NCBI RefSeq assembly: GCF_001642995.1 | Contig: NZ_LOHS01000051.1 | Span: 34,840-98,839 of the forward strand | Source of the DNA: Streptomyces jeddahensis | Lineage (GTDB): Bacteria > Actinomycetota > Actinomycetes > Streptomycetales > Streptomycetaceae | Direction: 5' to 3' | Length of the DNA stretch: 64,000 nucleotides | In this document: piece by piece, positions 51,957 to 61,484 of the stretch | Layout of the letters: every line of letters starts with the position of its first letter | Numbering within the stretch: the first letter of the stretch is position 1 | Made by a program: the position numbers and the translations under genes | Notes under the pieces: model-generated | The model's database searches: none | What the model was told of the DNA's origin: nothing | What the model saw: only the letters and a program-made list of their open reading frames with translations

Positions 51957-54557
51957 TCAGCCCCGCCCCGGAGCGGCCCCGCCCTGCAGACCGCTCGGGC
52001 CCCCGTCGGTCGTGCCGCCCTGGCCGCCAGGCGTCCCGGCGGCGGGCGGTGCCTGGGGCCGGATGTCTCCGGTGCCGCCCTGGGGCTGTCGGGGACTCTG
52101 GGGCTGGTCCCCTCCGGTCAGGCCGGGAGGCCGCCCGTCACCACCGGCACCCTGCGTCGGGCCCTGCTGCGCACCCTGATCCGGTCCCTGGGTGCGGCCG
52201 CCGGTCTGCCCTGGGTTCTCGGGCGTGCGGCCCTTCTTGTCGCCCTGCTTGTCTCCCGGCTTACCGCCCTGCTTGTCTCCTGGCTTACCGCCCTGCGCGG
52301 CGCCCGGCTTCTTGCTGGGCTTCGCTGTGGGCTTCTTGCTCGGCTGGGAGCCCGGGAGGCCTCGGCGCCGGTACCACTCCTCCTCGGCCCAGTCCTCGTA
52401 CGGGTCGGGTTCGTCGGCGCCCTCGGCCAGGTACAGGTCGAAGTCCTGGACGTCCCTGCCGACCAGCGCGGCCTCGGTGTACTGCGCCCAGACGCGCGCC
52501 GGGTAGCCCCCACCGTTGATCCGCGAATTGCCGAGCGCCCCGTACAGGGGGGTGTGCTCGCCCGTGACCGGGTTCTGGCCCATGACGGCGACGACCGTGG
52601 CGAGATCCGGTGTGTAGCCGGCGAACCATGCCGCGGTGTCGTTCTCCGCGGTGCCGGTCTTGCCTGCGGCGGGGCGCCCGGCCGCCTGGGCGGCGGAGCC
52701 GGTGCCGTCGTCGACGACGCTCTGCAGCATGTAGGTCGTCGTGTCGGCGGACTCGCGGCTGACGGCCTGCTGGGTGTGCTGCCTGGGCAGGCTGATGGAC
52801 TCGCCCTGCCTGGTGACCTTCTCGACCAGCGTGGCCGCGCCGTACCTGCCGTGGTTGGCGAGGGTCGCGTACGCCTGCGCCATGTCGAGGACGCTGGCCG
52901 TGGCCGTGCCGAGCGCGATGGACGGTGAGGCGCTCAGGTCGGGGGTGTCCTGGGGGATGCCGAGGTGGACGGCGGTGGACCTCACCCTGTCGGGGCCGAC
53001 GTCGGCGGCCATCTGTGCGTAGACGGCGTTGACGGAGTTGTCGGTGGCGTCGCGCACGCTGATGGGGCCGTAGTCGGTGTCGCCCTCGTTCTCTGGGGCG
53101 TACGGCGTGCCGTGCCAGCCCTCCACGCGGCGCTTGCTGTCGCCGTCGTAGATCGTGTTCGGGGTGATGGGGCGGCCGTCCTGGGTCGTGGCCCCGTTCT
53201 CGACGGCCGCCGTGAACACGAACGGCTTGAACGTCGAGCCGACCTGGTAGTCGCGGCGCGTGGCGTTGTTGACGTACTGCTTCGTGTAGTCGACGCCCCC
53301 GTACATCGCGATGACCTTGCCGGTGTCGGGATCGACGGACACGCCGCCCACGCGGACGTTGCTGTCCACGGGCCGGCTGTCCTTGTCGACCTGGGACATC
53401 ACCTGGTCGTCCACGGCGTCGACGAGGGCCTGCTGCTGCTTCTTCTCGATCGTGGTGGTGATCCGGTAGCCGCCGACGGACTCCAGGGTGTCCTCGTCGA
53501 GGATCTTGTGGCTGATGAGGTAGTCGTTGACGGCCTGCACGATGTAGCCGCGCTGCCCGGACATCGCGGCGGCGGGCTTGGCCTCGTGGGGGACGGGGAA
53601 GTGCATGGCGGCGCGCTCGGCGGGGGTGAGCCAGCTCTCCTTGACCATGCCGTCGAGGACGTAGTCCCAGCGGGCGATGGCCCGGTTCATGTTCTGGGGA
53701 TGGGCCACGACGTCGTAGGCGCTGGGTGCGTTGAGGAGGGTCGCGAGGTAGGCGCCCTGCGCGGTGTCGAGGTGCTGCGCGTCGACGCCGTAGTAGGCCT
53801 GGGCTGCGGCCTGGATGCCGTAGGCGTTGCGGCCGAAGTAACTGGTGTTCAGATAGCCCTCGAGGATCTGGTCCTTGCTCGCCTCGCGGGCCAGTTTGAT
53901 GGAGATGAAGAACTCCTTCACCTTCCGGGTGACGGTCTGCTCCTGGCCGAGGTAGTAGTTCTTCACGTACTGCTGCGTGATGGTGGAGCCGGACTGCTTG
54001 CCCTTGCCCATGAGGGTGTTCCAGGCGCCGCGGATCATGGCGGCGGGATCGACCGCGGGCTCGGAGTAGAAGTCCCGGTCCTCGGCGGCGAGAACGGCGT
54101 GCTGCACGGTTTTGGGGATGCTCGCGAGCGTCACGTTCTCGCGGTTGACCTCGCCGTCGCGGGCGAGCGGGGAGCCGTCGGCGTAGAGGTAGACGTTGCT
54201 CTGCGCGACCGCGGCCGCGTTCGCCGGCGGGATCTGGACGAGCAGGTAGCCGGCGACGAAGCCGCCGATGCAGAGCAGTGCCAGTCCGATGCAGCCGCCG
54301 GCGACCATGCGCCAGGTGGGGACGTACCGGCGCCAGCCGGTGCGCTGCGGCTGCCGGGGGCCGCCGGGTCCCGGCGTGCCCTCCTGCTGCCTTCCGGGGC
54401 TGCCCGTGACGGCGGACTTGAGCCGGCCCGCGGCGCCGCCCAGAACCAGGGCCGCGCCGGTGCCCGGGGCCGGGCCCGTGGCCGGGGCCCCGGGCGCCTT
54501 GGGCCCGGCGTCCCGCGGCGCCCAGCCTCCTTTGCTCTGCTGCGGCTCGTCGCTCAT
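51957..54557 (-). CDS. Bifunctional (class A) penicillin-binding protein
   Basis: An 866-residue protein. It has a disordered cytoplasmic N-terminus, one membrane helix (MVAGGCIGLALLCIGGFVAGYLL), a GT51 transglycosylase domain (AAEDRDFYSEPAVDPAAMIRGA, GSTITQQYVKNYYLG) and a transpeptidase domain with S-T-F-K (GSTFKPF), SVN and KTGTA. The C-terminal 150 residues are low-complexity (GGKPGDKQ units, Pro/Gln/Gly). It polymerises and cross-links peptidoglycan outside the membrane. Confidence 0.92.
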   Translation of the reverse strand: MSDEPQQSKGGWAPRDAGPKAPGAPATGPAPGTGAALVLGGAAGRLKSAVTGSPGRQQEGTPGPGGPRQPQRTGWRRYVPTWRMVAGGCIGLALLCIGGFVAGYLLVQIPPANAAAVAQSNVYLYADGSPLARDGEVNRENVTLASIPKTVQHAVLAAEDRDFYSEPAVDPAAMIRGAWNTLMGKGKQSGSTITQQYVKNYYLGQEQTVTRKVKEFFISIKLAREASKDQILEGYLNTSYFGRNAYGIQAAAQAYYGVDAQHLDTAQGAYLATLLNAPSAYDVVAHPQNMNRAIARWDYVLDGMVKESWLTPAERAAMHFPVPHEAKPAAAMSGQRGYIVQAVNDYLISHKILDEDTLESVGGYRITTTIEKKQQQALVDAVDDQVMSQVDKDSRPVDSNVRVGGVSVDPDTGKVIAMYGGVDYTKQYVNNATRRDYQVGSTFKPFVFTAAVENGATTQDGRPITPNTIYDGDSKRRVEGWHGTPYAPENEGDTDYGPISVRDATDNSVNAVYAQMAADVGPDRVRSTAVHLGIPQDTPDLSASPSIALGTATASVLDMAQAYATLANHGRYGAATLVEKVTRQGESISLPRQHTQQAVSRESADTTTYMLQSVVDDGTGSAAQAAGRPAAGKTGTAENDTAAWFAGYTPDLATVVAVMGQNPVTGEHTPLYGALGNSRINGGGYPARVWAQYTEAALVGRDVQDFDLYLAEGADEPDPYEDWAEEEWYRRRGLPGSQPSKKPTAKPSKKPGAAQGGKPGDKQGGKPGDKQGDKKGRTPENPGQTGGRTQGPDQGAQQGPTQGAGGDGRPPGLTGGDQPQSPRQPQGGTGDIRPQAPPAAGTPGGQGGTTDGGPSGLQGGAAPGRG

Positions 54558-54785
54558 TTTGTGCCGTACTCCCGTTTCACGTCGTACGCCCCCTTGCATA
54601 CTCCTTTGCACACTGTCGCATCATGAGTTCCGCGCCGAGGGGTGGCGCGCACCGCGCGCCGTAATCAAGTGGCAGGCATGCGCGTATTGCCCTTAGGCTC
54701 TTGCGCTTTGGCCCGGAACACGCGGAACGGGCTGGTGGAAACCGGTCGGCCGCCGGACGGGCGCGGTAGTCGGGGGAGGTTCTTC

Positions 54786-55595
54786 GTGGGGCAAGGGCGG
54801 TTGTACGCGGCCGTCGCGGTGAGTGGTTTCCGGCGGTATGCGACGTACCGAATGGCCACCGCTGCCGGGGTGTTCACCAACACCGTCTTCGGGGTGATCC
54901 TGGCGTACACCTACGTCGCGCTGTGGGACGAGCGGCCGGGACTCGGCGGGTACGACCAGGCGCAGGCCCTCACTTATGTATGGCTCTGTCAGGGGCTGCA
55001 CGCGGCGGTGGCCGCGATGGGCCGCGGCATGGAGATGGAGCTGATCGGGCGGATCCGTACGGGCGACATCGCCGTCGATCTGTACCGGCCGGCCGATCTG
55101 CAGACGTGGTGGCTGGCCAGTGATGTGGGGCGGGCCGCGTTCCATCTGCTCGGCCGGGGCTTCGTGCCGATGGCGTTCGGTGCGCTCCTGTTCGAACTGG
55201 CGGTGCCGTCGGACCCGCTGACGTGGCTGGCCTTCCTGGTCTCCGTCGCTCTCGGAGTGGTCGTCAGTTTCGCGATCCGCTATCTCGTGGCGCTGTCCGC
55301 GTTCTGGCTGATGGACGGCGCGGGTGCGGCGCAGATGGCGGCGCTGGCAGGGATCTTCTTCTCCGGGTTGCTGCTGCCGTTGAACATCTTCCCGGGCGTA
55401 CTCGGCGAGATCGCGCGGGCACTGCCATGGTCGGCGCTGTTGCAGAAGCCCGCCGATGTCTTCCTCGGCGAGCGCACCGGCCTCGCACTGCTGGAGACGT
55501 ACGCGTTCCAGGGGGCCTGGGCAGTGGCGCTGCTGGCGGCCGGACGGCTGGTGCAGTCGGCGGCGACGAAGCGGGTGGTGGTGCAGGGTGGCTGA
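54786..55595 (+). CDS. ABC-2 type exporter permease
   Basis: A 269-residue protein with six predicted helices, starting with GTG after GGGGGAGG. Similar to the ABC-2 permeases with DUF-type annotation (YRPADLQTWWLASDVGRAAFHLLGRG; LALLLPLNIFPG-like segment). It forms a transporter with the next two genes. The in-frame extension upstream to 54642 is not supported by a ribosome binding site. Confidence 0.82.
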   Translation: MGQGRLYAAVAVSGFRRYATYRMATAAGVFTNTVFGVILAYTYVALWDERPGLGGYDQAQALTYVWLCQGLHAAVAAMGRGMEMELIGRIRTGDIAVDLYRPADLQTWWLASDVGRAAFHLLGRGFVPMAFGALLFELAVPSDPLTWLAFLVSVALGVVVSFAIRYLVALSAFWLMDGAGAAQMAALAGIFFSGLLLPLNIFPGVLGEIARALPWSALLQKPADVFLGERTGLALLETYAFQGAWAVALLAAGRLVQSAATKRVVVQGG

Positions 55596-56418
55596 GCTTC
55601 CCGCTGGTCCGCGCCTCATGGACGGGCTGCGCGCCTACCGGATGATCGCCGCGATGTGGATCCGCTCCACGATGGCGTACCGCGCGTCGTTCGCGATGAC
55701 CGTGGTCACGGACTTCGTGGTCACCGCGCTGGACTTCGCCGCGATCCTGCTGATGTTCTCGCAGGTCGACATGATCGGCGGCTACACCCTGCCCGAGGTC
55801 GCCCTCCTCTACGGCACCGCGGGCATCGCCCTCGGCCTTGCCGACCTGGGACTCGGATCGATCGAGCAGCTGGGTCAGCGGGTGCGTGACGGCACGCTGG
55901 ACACACTGATGGTGCGTCCGGCGCCGGTGCTCGCCCAGATTGCCGCTGACGGCTTCGCTCTGCGCCGCCTCGGCCGCCTCACGCAGGGACTGCTGATCCT
56001 CGCGTATGCGCTGGCCGCCCTCGACATCGCCTGGACGCCGCTGAAGGTGCTGATGATCCCGCTGATGCTGCTCAGCGGGACCGTCATCTTCGCGTCCGTG
56101 TTCGTGGCAGGCGCGGCCTTTCAGTTCTTCGCGCAGGACGCCGCCGAGGTACAGAGCTCCTTCACCTATGGCGGAAACACGCTCCTGCGGTACCCGCCGA
56201 CCATCTTCTCCAAGGAGCTTGTGCGCGGCGTCACCTTCGTCATGCCCCTGGCCTTCGTCAACTGGCTGCCCGCGCTGTACGTGCTGGGGCGGCCCTACCC
56301 GCTGGACCTGCCGCAGTGGCTGGCGTTCGCGCCGCCCCTGGTAGCCGTCGCGTGCTGCGCGCTGGCCGGGGCGGCATGGCGCGTGGGACTTCGTTCGTAC
56401 CGCAGTACAGGGAGCTGA
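55588..56418 (+). CDS. ABC-2 type exporter permease, second subunit
   Basis: A 276-residue permease with six helices and the segment LLYGTAGIALGLADLGLGSIEQLGQRVRDGTLDTLMVRPAP, matching the paralogue upstream. The GTG at 55588 overlaps the previous gene by 8 bases; ATG 55618 is an alternative. Confidence 0.82.
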   Translation: MAELPAGPRLMDGLRAYRMIAAMWIRSTMAYRASFAMTVVTDFVVTALDFAAILLMFSQVDMIGGYTLPEVALLYGTAGIALGLADLGLGSIEQLGQRVRDGTLDTLMVRPAPVLAQIAADGFALRRLGRLTQGLLILAYALAALDIAWTPLKVLMIPLMLLSGTVIFASVFVAGAAFQFFAQDAAEVQSSFTYGGNTLLRYPPTIFSKELVRGVTFVMPLAFVNWLPALYVLGRPYPLDLPQWLAFAPPLVAVACCALAGAAWRVGLRSYRSTGS

Positions 56419-56421
56419 GCC

Positions 56422-57435
56422 GTGATCGACAGCAGTCATGCGAGCGACGAGGAGTTCATCCGCCTGGACGGTGTGGAGAAGGTCTTCGACGTACGGCGCA
56501 GGAACGGCTTCCTGCGCCGCGAGAAACACCAGGTGCGCGCCGTCGACTCGATCTCCTTCACCGTGGCGCGGGGCGAGATGGTCGGCTATATCGGGCCGAA
56601 CGGCGCCGGGAAGTCGACGACGATCAAGATGCTCACCGGCATCCTGACGCCCAGCGGCGGCCGCCTGCGCGTCGCGGGCATCGATCCCTCGCGCGAGCGC
56701 ACGAGGCTCGCCCAGCACATCGGCGTCGTGTTCGGGCAGCGCACCACGCTGTGGTGGGACCTGCCGCTGATCGACTCGTACCGGCTGATGCACCGCATGT
56801 ACCGCATCCCCGACGCCCGTTACCGCGCCAACCTCGACCGGTGCGTCGAACTCCTCGAGATGGGCCACCTGTTGGAGGTCCCCGTCCGTCAGCTGTCGCT
56901 CGGCCAGCGCATGCGCGGCGACATCGCGGCCGCCCTGCTGCACGACCCGGACGTGCTCTACCTCGACGAGCCGACCATCGGCCTGGACGTGGTCAGCAAG
57001 GCGAAAGTACGGGAGTTCCTGCGCGAGTTGAACGCCGAGCGCGGCACGACCGTGCTGCTCACCACCCACGATCTGACCGACATCGAGCAGCTGTGCCGCC
57101 GCGTGATGGTCATCGACCACGGGCGGCTGATGTACGACGGTGCGCTGTCCGGGCTGCACGAGGTGGGGGAGAGCGAGCGCCTGCTGGTCGTGGACCTGGA
57201 GCGCGAGCTGCCGCCGGTCGACATCGGCCCGGCCGCGCGGGTGGTGAAAGTCGAGGGTCCGCGGCAGTGGCTGGCGTTCCCCGCCTCGGAGTCGGCGGCC
57301 CCGCTGGTGGCACGCATCGCGGCGGAGTATCCGCTGGTGGACCTCTCCGTGCGGGAGCCCGACATCGAGGCGGTCATCGCAAACATGTACGCAACTGGCG
57401 GCGAGCGCCTGCACCCGCAGGCCGAGAACTCGTAG
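56422..57435 (+). CDS. ABC exporter ATPase
   Basis: A 337-residue ATPase with Walker A GPNGAGKST, signature LSLGQRMRG, Walker B VLYLDEPTIGLD and switch His in TTHDLTD, plus a C-terminal accessory domain of about 80 residues. It starts 3 bases after the second permease, completing a three-gene exporter operon. Substrate unknown. Confidence 0.9.
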   Translation: MIDSSHASDEEFIRLDGVEKVFDVRRRNGFLRREKHQVRAVDSISFTVARGEMVGYIGPNGAGKSTTIKMLTGILTPSGGRLRVAGIDPSRERTRLAQHIGVVFGQRTTLWWDLPLIDSYRLMHRMYRIPDARYRANLDRCVELLEMGHLLEVPVRQLSLGQRMRGDIAAALLHDPDVLYLDEPTIGLDVVSKAKVREFLRELNAERGTTVLLTTHDLTDIEQLCRRVMVIDHGRLMYDGALSGLHEVGESERLLVVDLERELPPVDIGPAARVVKVEGPRQWLAFPASESAAPLVARIAAEYPLVDLSVREPDIEAVIANMYATGGERLHPQAENS

Positions 57436-57445
57436 GCTGATCCGT

Positions 57446-58195
57446 ATGACGGACGCTGTGCCTTCTCCCGGGGCGAGCCCGGGACCCGAGGACCCCGAAC
57501 TGCGAGTCGCCGACCCGGATCTGCGCGCCTCCGACGCCGACCGCGAGCGGGTCGCCGAACACCTCAGGGACGCGCTGGCCGAGGGCCGCCTCGACATGGC
57601 GGAGTTCGAGGAGCGGCTGGAGGCCACCTACAACGCCCGTACGTACGGGGAGTTGGTGCCCCTCACGCGCGACCTGCCGGTCGGCGCGGCGGCGGCGCCC
57701 CTCGTGAAGCCGTCCGCCACGTCGCCTGCCGCATCGGGTGACTGGGCCTCGCGGATCGGCGGCGAGGGCACGTCCTCGTGGGGCGTGGCGATCATGTCGG
57801 GGTTCCAGCGCAAGGGGCGCTGGACCGTGCCGCGGCGCTTCACCTCCTTCGCCTTCTGGGGCGGCGGCGAGATCGATCTGCGCGAGGCCCGGTTCGCCGA
57901 GCGCGAGGTCGTCATCGACTGCTACGCGATCATGGGCGGCGTGAACGTCGTCGTGCCGCCCGGCGTCGAGGTCGTCGTGCGCGGGATCGGCATCATGGGC
58001 GGCTTCGACCACCGCGAGGAGGGCGCACCGGGCGAGCCCGGCGCCCCGCGCGTCATCGTGACGGGCTTCGCCTTCTGGGGCGGCGTCAGCGTCGAACGCA
58101 AGATCACCCGCGCGGAGAAGCAGCGCCTCAAGGAGGAACGCCGCCGGGAGAAACTCGAGCGGAAGGCGGCACGGCGGGGAGAGCTGGAGGACTAG
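57446..58195 (+). CDS. DUF1707 domain protein with LiaF-like C-terminal region
   Basis: A 249-residue protein. The DUF1707 motif at about 25-80 (LRASDADRERVAEHLRDALAEGRLDMAEFEERLEATYNARTYGEL) precedes a region with FAFWGGGEIDLREARF, AIMGGVNVVVPPGVEV and TGFAFWGGVSVERK repeats, as in cell-wall stress LiaF-like proteins. Ten bases after the exporter operon, possibly part of it. Confidence 0.82.
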   Translation: MTDAVPSPGASPGPEDPELRVADPDLRASDADRERVAEHLRDALAEGRLDMAEFEERLEATYNARTYGELVPLTRDLPVGAAAAPLVKPSATSPAASGDWASRIGGEGTSSWGVAIMSGFQRKGRWTVPRRFTSFAFWGGGEIDLREARFAEREVVIDCYAIMGGVNVVVPPGVEVVVRGIGIMGGFDHREEGAPGEPGAPRVIVTGFAFWGGVSVERKITRAEKQRLKEERRREKLERKAARRGELED

Positions 58196-58213
58196 CTGGG
58201 GGCGCCCCGTTCC

Positions 58214-58284
58214 CGTTGTGGGCAATCGTTCCGCTGGGGCGGAAAGGTGGGCACAACCCACGACTGCGGGCGCCCTCGCAAAGT
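58214..58284 (-). repeat. Dispersed repeat family 1, copy D (shortened)
   Basis: Inverted copy starting GTTGTGGGCAATCGTTCCGC, then GGTGGGCACAACCCACGACTG and GGGCGCCCTCGCAAAG. The central CCTCCCAGC hairpin of other copies is deleted. It lies between convergent DUF1707 and GDSL genes. Confidence 0.8.
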
Positions 58285-58318
58285 GCGGCACCCCGGCCCC
58301 GTACAGCCCGGCGGCAGC

Positions 58319-59659
58319 CTAAAGCTCGGCCGGCGCCGACCCCTTCAGGTGAGCCAGGTTGAACGTCTCCGCCATCCGGCGGTAGCCGGCGTCGCTCGGA
58401 TGCAGATGGTCCCCCGAGTCGTACTCGGCCCGCAGCCTGCGCGGGTTGTACGGATCCCGCAGCGCCTTGTCGAAGTCCACGACCTCGTCGAACACGCCGC
58501 CCGCACGGATCTGCGCGTTGACGGCCTGCCGGACCTGCTCCAGGCCGGGCAGGTACCCCCGGTGTCCCTGGAACGGCATCAGCGTCGCCCCGATGACCCG
58601 CAGCCCCCGGCTGTGGGCCTGCCGGGTCAGCTCGCGCAGCCCGTCCGTGATCTTGTCGGGATCGGTCTGGTGCGGGGTCCGCAGGATGTCGTTGACGCCC
58701 AGCGCGATGACGACGGCCTTGACGCCCGTGCGGCTGAGCACGTCGCGGTCGAACCGCGACAGCGCGCTCGGGTTGTCGGCGGGCCGCTTCTGCCCGGCGG
58801 TGCGCTGCCCGAGCCCGTCGGCGAGGATGCGGTTGCCGCTGATCCCCTCGTTGACGACGCTGTAGCGCGGCGCGCCGGACTCGTCCCGGAGCCGGTCGGC
58901 GAGGATGTCGGTCCACCGGTGGTTGGCCCCGACCGTGGACGTCACCCCGTCGGTGAGCGAGTCGCCGATGACGACGACCGTGCCCGTCGACTCGTTGCTC
59001 AGCACGTCCAGCGCGGTCAGATAGCGCCAGTACGGGCTCTGCTCGGTGTACGCGGCCCCGCTCACGTCCTCGGTCCGGTCGCCCTCCGCGACGTACGAGA
59101 TCTGGCGGGCCTGCGGGTGGTAGGTGACCGGTCCTGACGGCGTCGGCGAGTACGTCGTGACGAGCATGTCCGCGTCGTGCGGCACCTCCATGCGTACCGC
59201 GTCGCTCACCACCTGCTGCCCCGCCGGGATCACCACCGAGGTGCCGCCGGAGAACGTCAGCCGCCGCAGCGTGCCGGCCGCGGCCGTCGGGTTGCTCGGC
59301 GCGGCGGCCACGGCGATGGAGGCGTGCGTGATGGTCAGCGGCTGCTGTCCGTACAGGTTCGACAGCGTGATGCGAGCGCTGGTGCCGCCGACGCTGGTGT
59401 GGACGACGTTACGGATGGAGTGGCCCGCGAGCCCCTCCTGCTCCGTGCCGGGCTCGGCGGCCGCGGGCGAGGTGGCCCAGGAACCGACCCAGGTGCCGGC
59501 GGAGGCCGGAGCCGCGGAGTTCTGCGGGTTCCGCGGCCCGGCCAGGGTGTCCTGGGAGCTGGTGTCGGCGCGCGAGACGCCGAGATATATGGCGGCCGAG
59601 ACGACCACGGCCACCGCGATGATCGCGGCGAGCAAGGCATAACCATGACGCTTGGTCAT
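58319..59659 (-). CDS. Secreted SGNH/GDSL-family hydrolase
   Basis: A 446-residue protein with an N-terminal signal-anchor helix (ALLAAIIAVAVVVSAAIYLGV) and an SGNH domain. Block I is VVVIGDSLTDG (catalytic Ser), later GVND and the C-terminal Asp-x-x-His-like DHLHPSDAGYRRM. About 170 residues before block I form a beta-rich domain (ITLSNLYGQQPLTITHASIAV), as in plant-type and actinobacterial esterases. Probable ester or carbohydrate deacetylase outside the cell. Confidence 0.88.
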   Translation of the reverse strand: MTKRHGYALLAAIIAVAVVVSAAIYLGVSRADTSSQDTLAGPRNPQNSAAPASAGTWVGSWATSPAAAEPGTEQEGLAGHSIRNVVHTSVGGTSARITLSNLYGQQPLTITHASIAVAAAPSNPTAAAGTLRRLTFSGGTSVVIPAGQQVVSDAVRMEVPHDADMLVTTYSPTPSGPVTYHPQARQISYVAEGDRTEDVSGAAYTEQSPYWRYLTALDVLSNESTGTVVVIGDSLTDGVTSTVGANHRWTDILADRLRDESGAPRYSVVNEGISGNRILADGLGQRTAGQKRPADNPSALSRFDRDVLSRTGVKAVVIALGVNDILRTPHQTDPDKITDGLRELTRQAHSRGLRVIGATLMPFQGHRGYLPGLEQVRQAVNAQIRAGGVFDEVVDFDKALRDPYNPRRLRAEYDSGDHLHPSDAGYRRMAETFNLAHLKGSAPAEL

Positions 59660-59903
59660 GCGGTGCGTTTCTCCTCGGGCAAAGGGAGCCCGAGGCTCCG
59701 ATCTTGGTCTCCCCATGATGAGGCATGGGGTTGAGGGCAGCTGACGCCACCCCCGACCTCTCAGACGCCGGGAACTCATGGAGCGTTCCGGGAGTCGGTC
59801 AGTAAAGGGGTGTGCGTCGACGGGCGCGGATGAGCAGGGCGCACAGAACCGGGACTGGTCCGGCGCGCGGAGGAAAAGGCACAGGAGGGAGCAGGAAGGG
59901 ACA

Positions 59904-61373
59904 ATGCGTACGGGGGACGACGACAGCGGCGACGCCGACGGCAACAGCGACGCCGACGAGATCAGCGACGACGGCGGCGACGGCGACGGCGGAAGGTCGA
60001 ACGGGTCGGTGGATCGGATGCAACGTACGAAAGTGGATGAAGCGGACGTCGGTGCGGGCAAGGTGCAGCATGCCCGGGACCGCGGACCGTCACACGAGGT
60101 GTCCCCCGAAGGGTTCACCTACAGCGCCGCCGACGAGGTGAAGCGCCGCGGGGTGCGCCGTATGAAGGCCACCGCGACCGGCCTCCTGCTGTTCGTCGCG
60201 CTCGTCTACGTCCTGGCCAAGTGGGCGGAGAGCTCCGGCGCGGGCCCGTGGACCGGCTATGTCGCCGCGGCCGCGGAGGCCGGCATGGTCGGTGCCCTGG
60301 CCGACTGGTTCGCGGTCACCGCGCTCTTCCGCCACCCCCTCGGCCTGCCCATCCCGCACACCGCGATCATCCCCACCAAGAAGGACCAGCTGGGCGTCTC
60401 GCTCGGCGAGTTCGTCGGCGAGAACTTCCTGTCCAAGGACGTCGTACGGAAACGGCTGCGGGCCGTCGGCATCGGCGTCCGCCTGGGCAGCTGGCTCGCC
60501 GAGCCCGCGCACGCCGACCGCGTCACCGCGGAGCTGGCCACGGCGCTGCGCGGCGCCCTGACCGTCCTGCGCGACTCCGACGTCCAGGCTGTCGTCGGCG
60601 AGGCGATCAACCGGCGGGCCGACGCCCAGGAGATCGCGCCGGGTCTGGGCAAGATGCTGGAGAAAATCGTCGCGGACGGCGGCCACAAACGCGTCGTCGA
60701 CCTGGTGTGCGTACGCGCCCACGACTGGCTGGTGGAGCACGCCGACTCCGTCATGGACGCGGTGCAGGGCGGGGCTCCCGGCTGGACCCCGCGGTTCGTC
60801 GACAAGAAGGTCGGCGAGCGGGTCTACCGGGAGCTGGTGCGCTTCGTCACCGAGATGCGCGACATGCCCGAGCACCCGGCACGCGGCGCCATCGACCGCT
60901 TCCTCGCCGACTTCGCCGTCGACCTGCAGTCCGACACGGACACGCGGGCGCGCGTGGAGTACCTGAAGCGGGAGGTGCTCGGCCGCGGCGAGGTCCAGGA
61001 CCTCATCGCATCCGCCTGGTCCGCCGTCCGCGCCATGATGGTGGCCGCGGCGGAGGACGAGCGCAGCGAGCTGCGCCTGCGGGTGCGGGCCTCGCTGCTG
61101 TCGCTCGGCGCCCGGATGGCCGTCGACGGCCGCCTGCAGAGCAAGGTCGACGGCTGGATCGAGGGCGCCGCGGTGTACGTGGTCACGACCTACCGCGACG
61201 AGATCACATCCCTCATCACCGACACGGTCGCCGGCTGGGACGCCGAGCACACTTCGAAGAAGATCGAGGCCCACATCGGCCGCGACCTGCAGTTCATCCG
61301 GATCAACGGCACGGTGGTGGGTTCACTGGCGGGGTTGTTGATCTATACGGTTTCGCGGGTGTTCATGGCGTAG
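59904..61373 (+). CDS. DUF445 family membrane protein
   Basis: A 489-residue protein. An acidic, Asp/Gly-rich N-terminus of about 75 residues precedes one membrane helix and the DUF445 body (YVAAAAEAGMVGALADWFAVTALFRHPLGLPIPHTAIIPTKKDQLG), with a final hydrophobic helix. Function unknown; members are common in actinobacteria. The start at 59904 follows GGAAGGGA; the preceding 240 bases carry no gene. Confidence 0.85.
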   Translation: MRTGDDDSGDADGNSDADEISDDGGDGDGGRSNGSVDRMQRTKVDEADVGAGKVQHARDRGPSHEVSPEGFTYSAADEVKRRGVRRMKATATGLLLFVALVYVLAKWAESSGAGPWTGYVAAAAEAGMVGALADWFAVTALFRHPLGLPIPHTAIIPTKKDQLGVSLGEFVGENFLSKDVVRKRLRAVGIGVRLGSWLAEPAHADRVTAELATALRGALTVLRDSDVQAVVGEAINRRADAQEIAPGLGKMLEKIVADGGHKRVVDLVCVRAHDWLVEHADSVMDAVQGGAPGWTPRFVDKKVGERVYRELVRFVTEMRDMPEHPARGAIDRFLADFAVDLQSDTDTRARVEYLKREVLGRGEVQDLIASAWSAVRAMMVAAAEDERSELRLRVRASLLSLGARMAVDGRLQSKVDGWIEGAAVYVVTTYRDEITSLITDTVAGWDAEHTSKKIEAHIGRDLQFIRINGTVVGSLAGLLIYTVSRVFMA

Positions 61374-61484
61374 GGAAGGTACGGCGCGGAGCTGTCCGGC
61401 GCGGCGTGGGCGGGGTGGCGTGGGCCCGGGGTCGGCCCTCACCACCGCGTGCCGTCAGAGCCCTCACCGCCGCGTGCCGTCAGG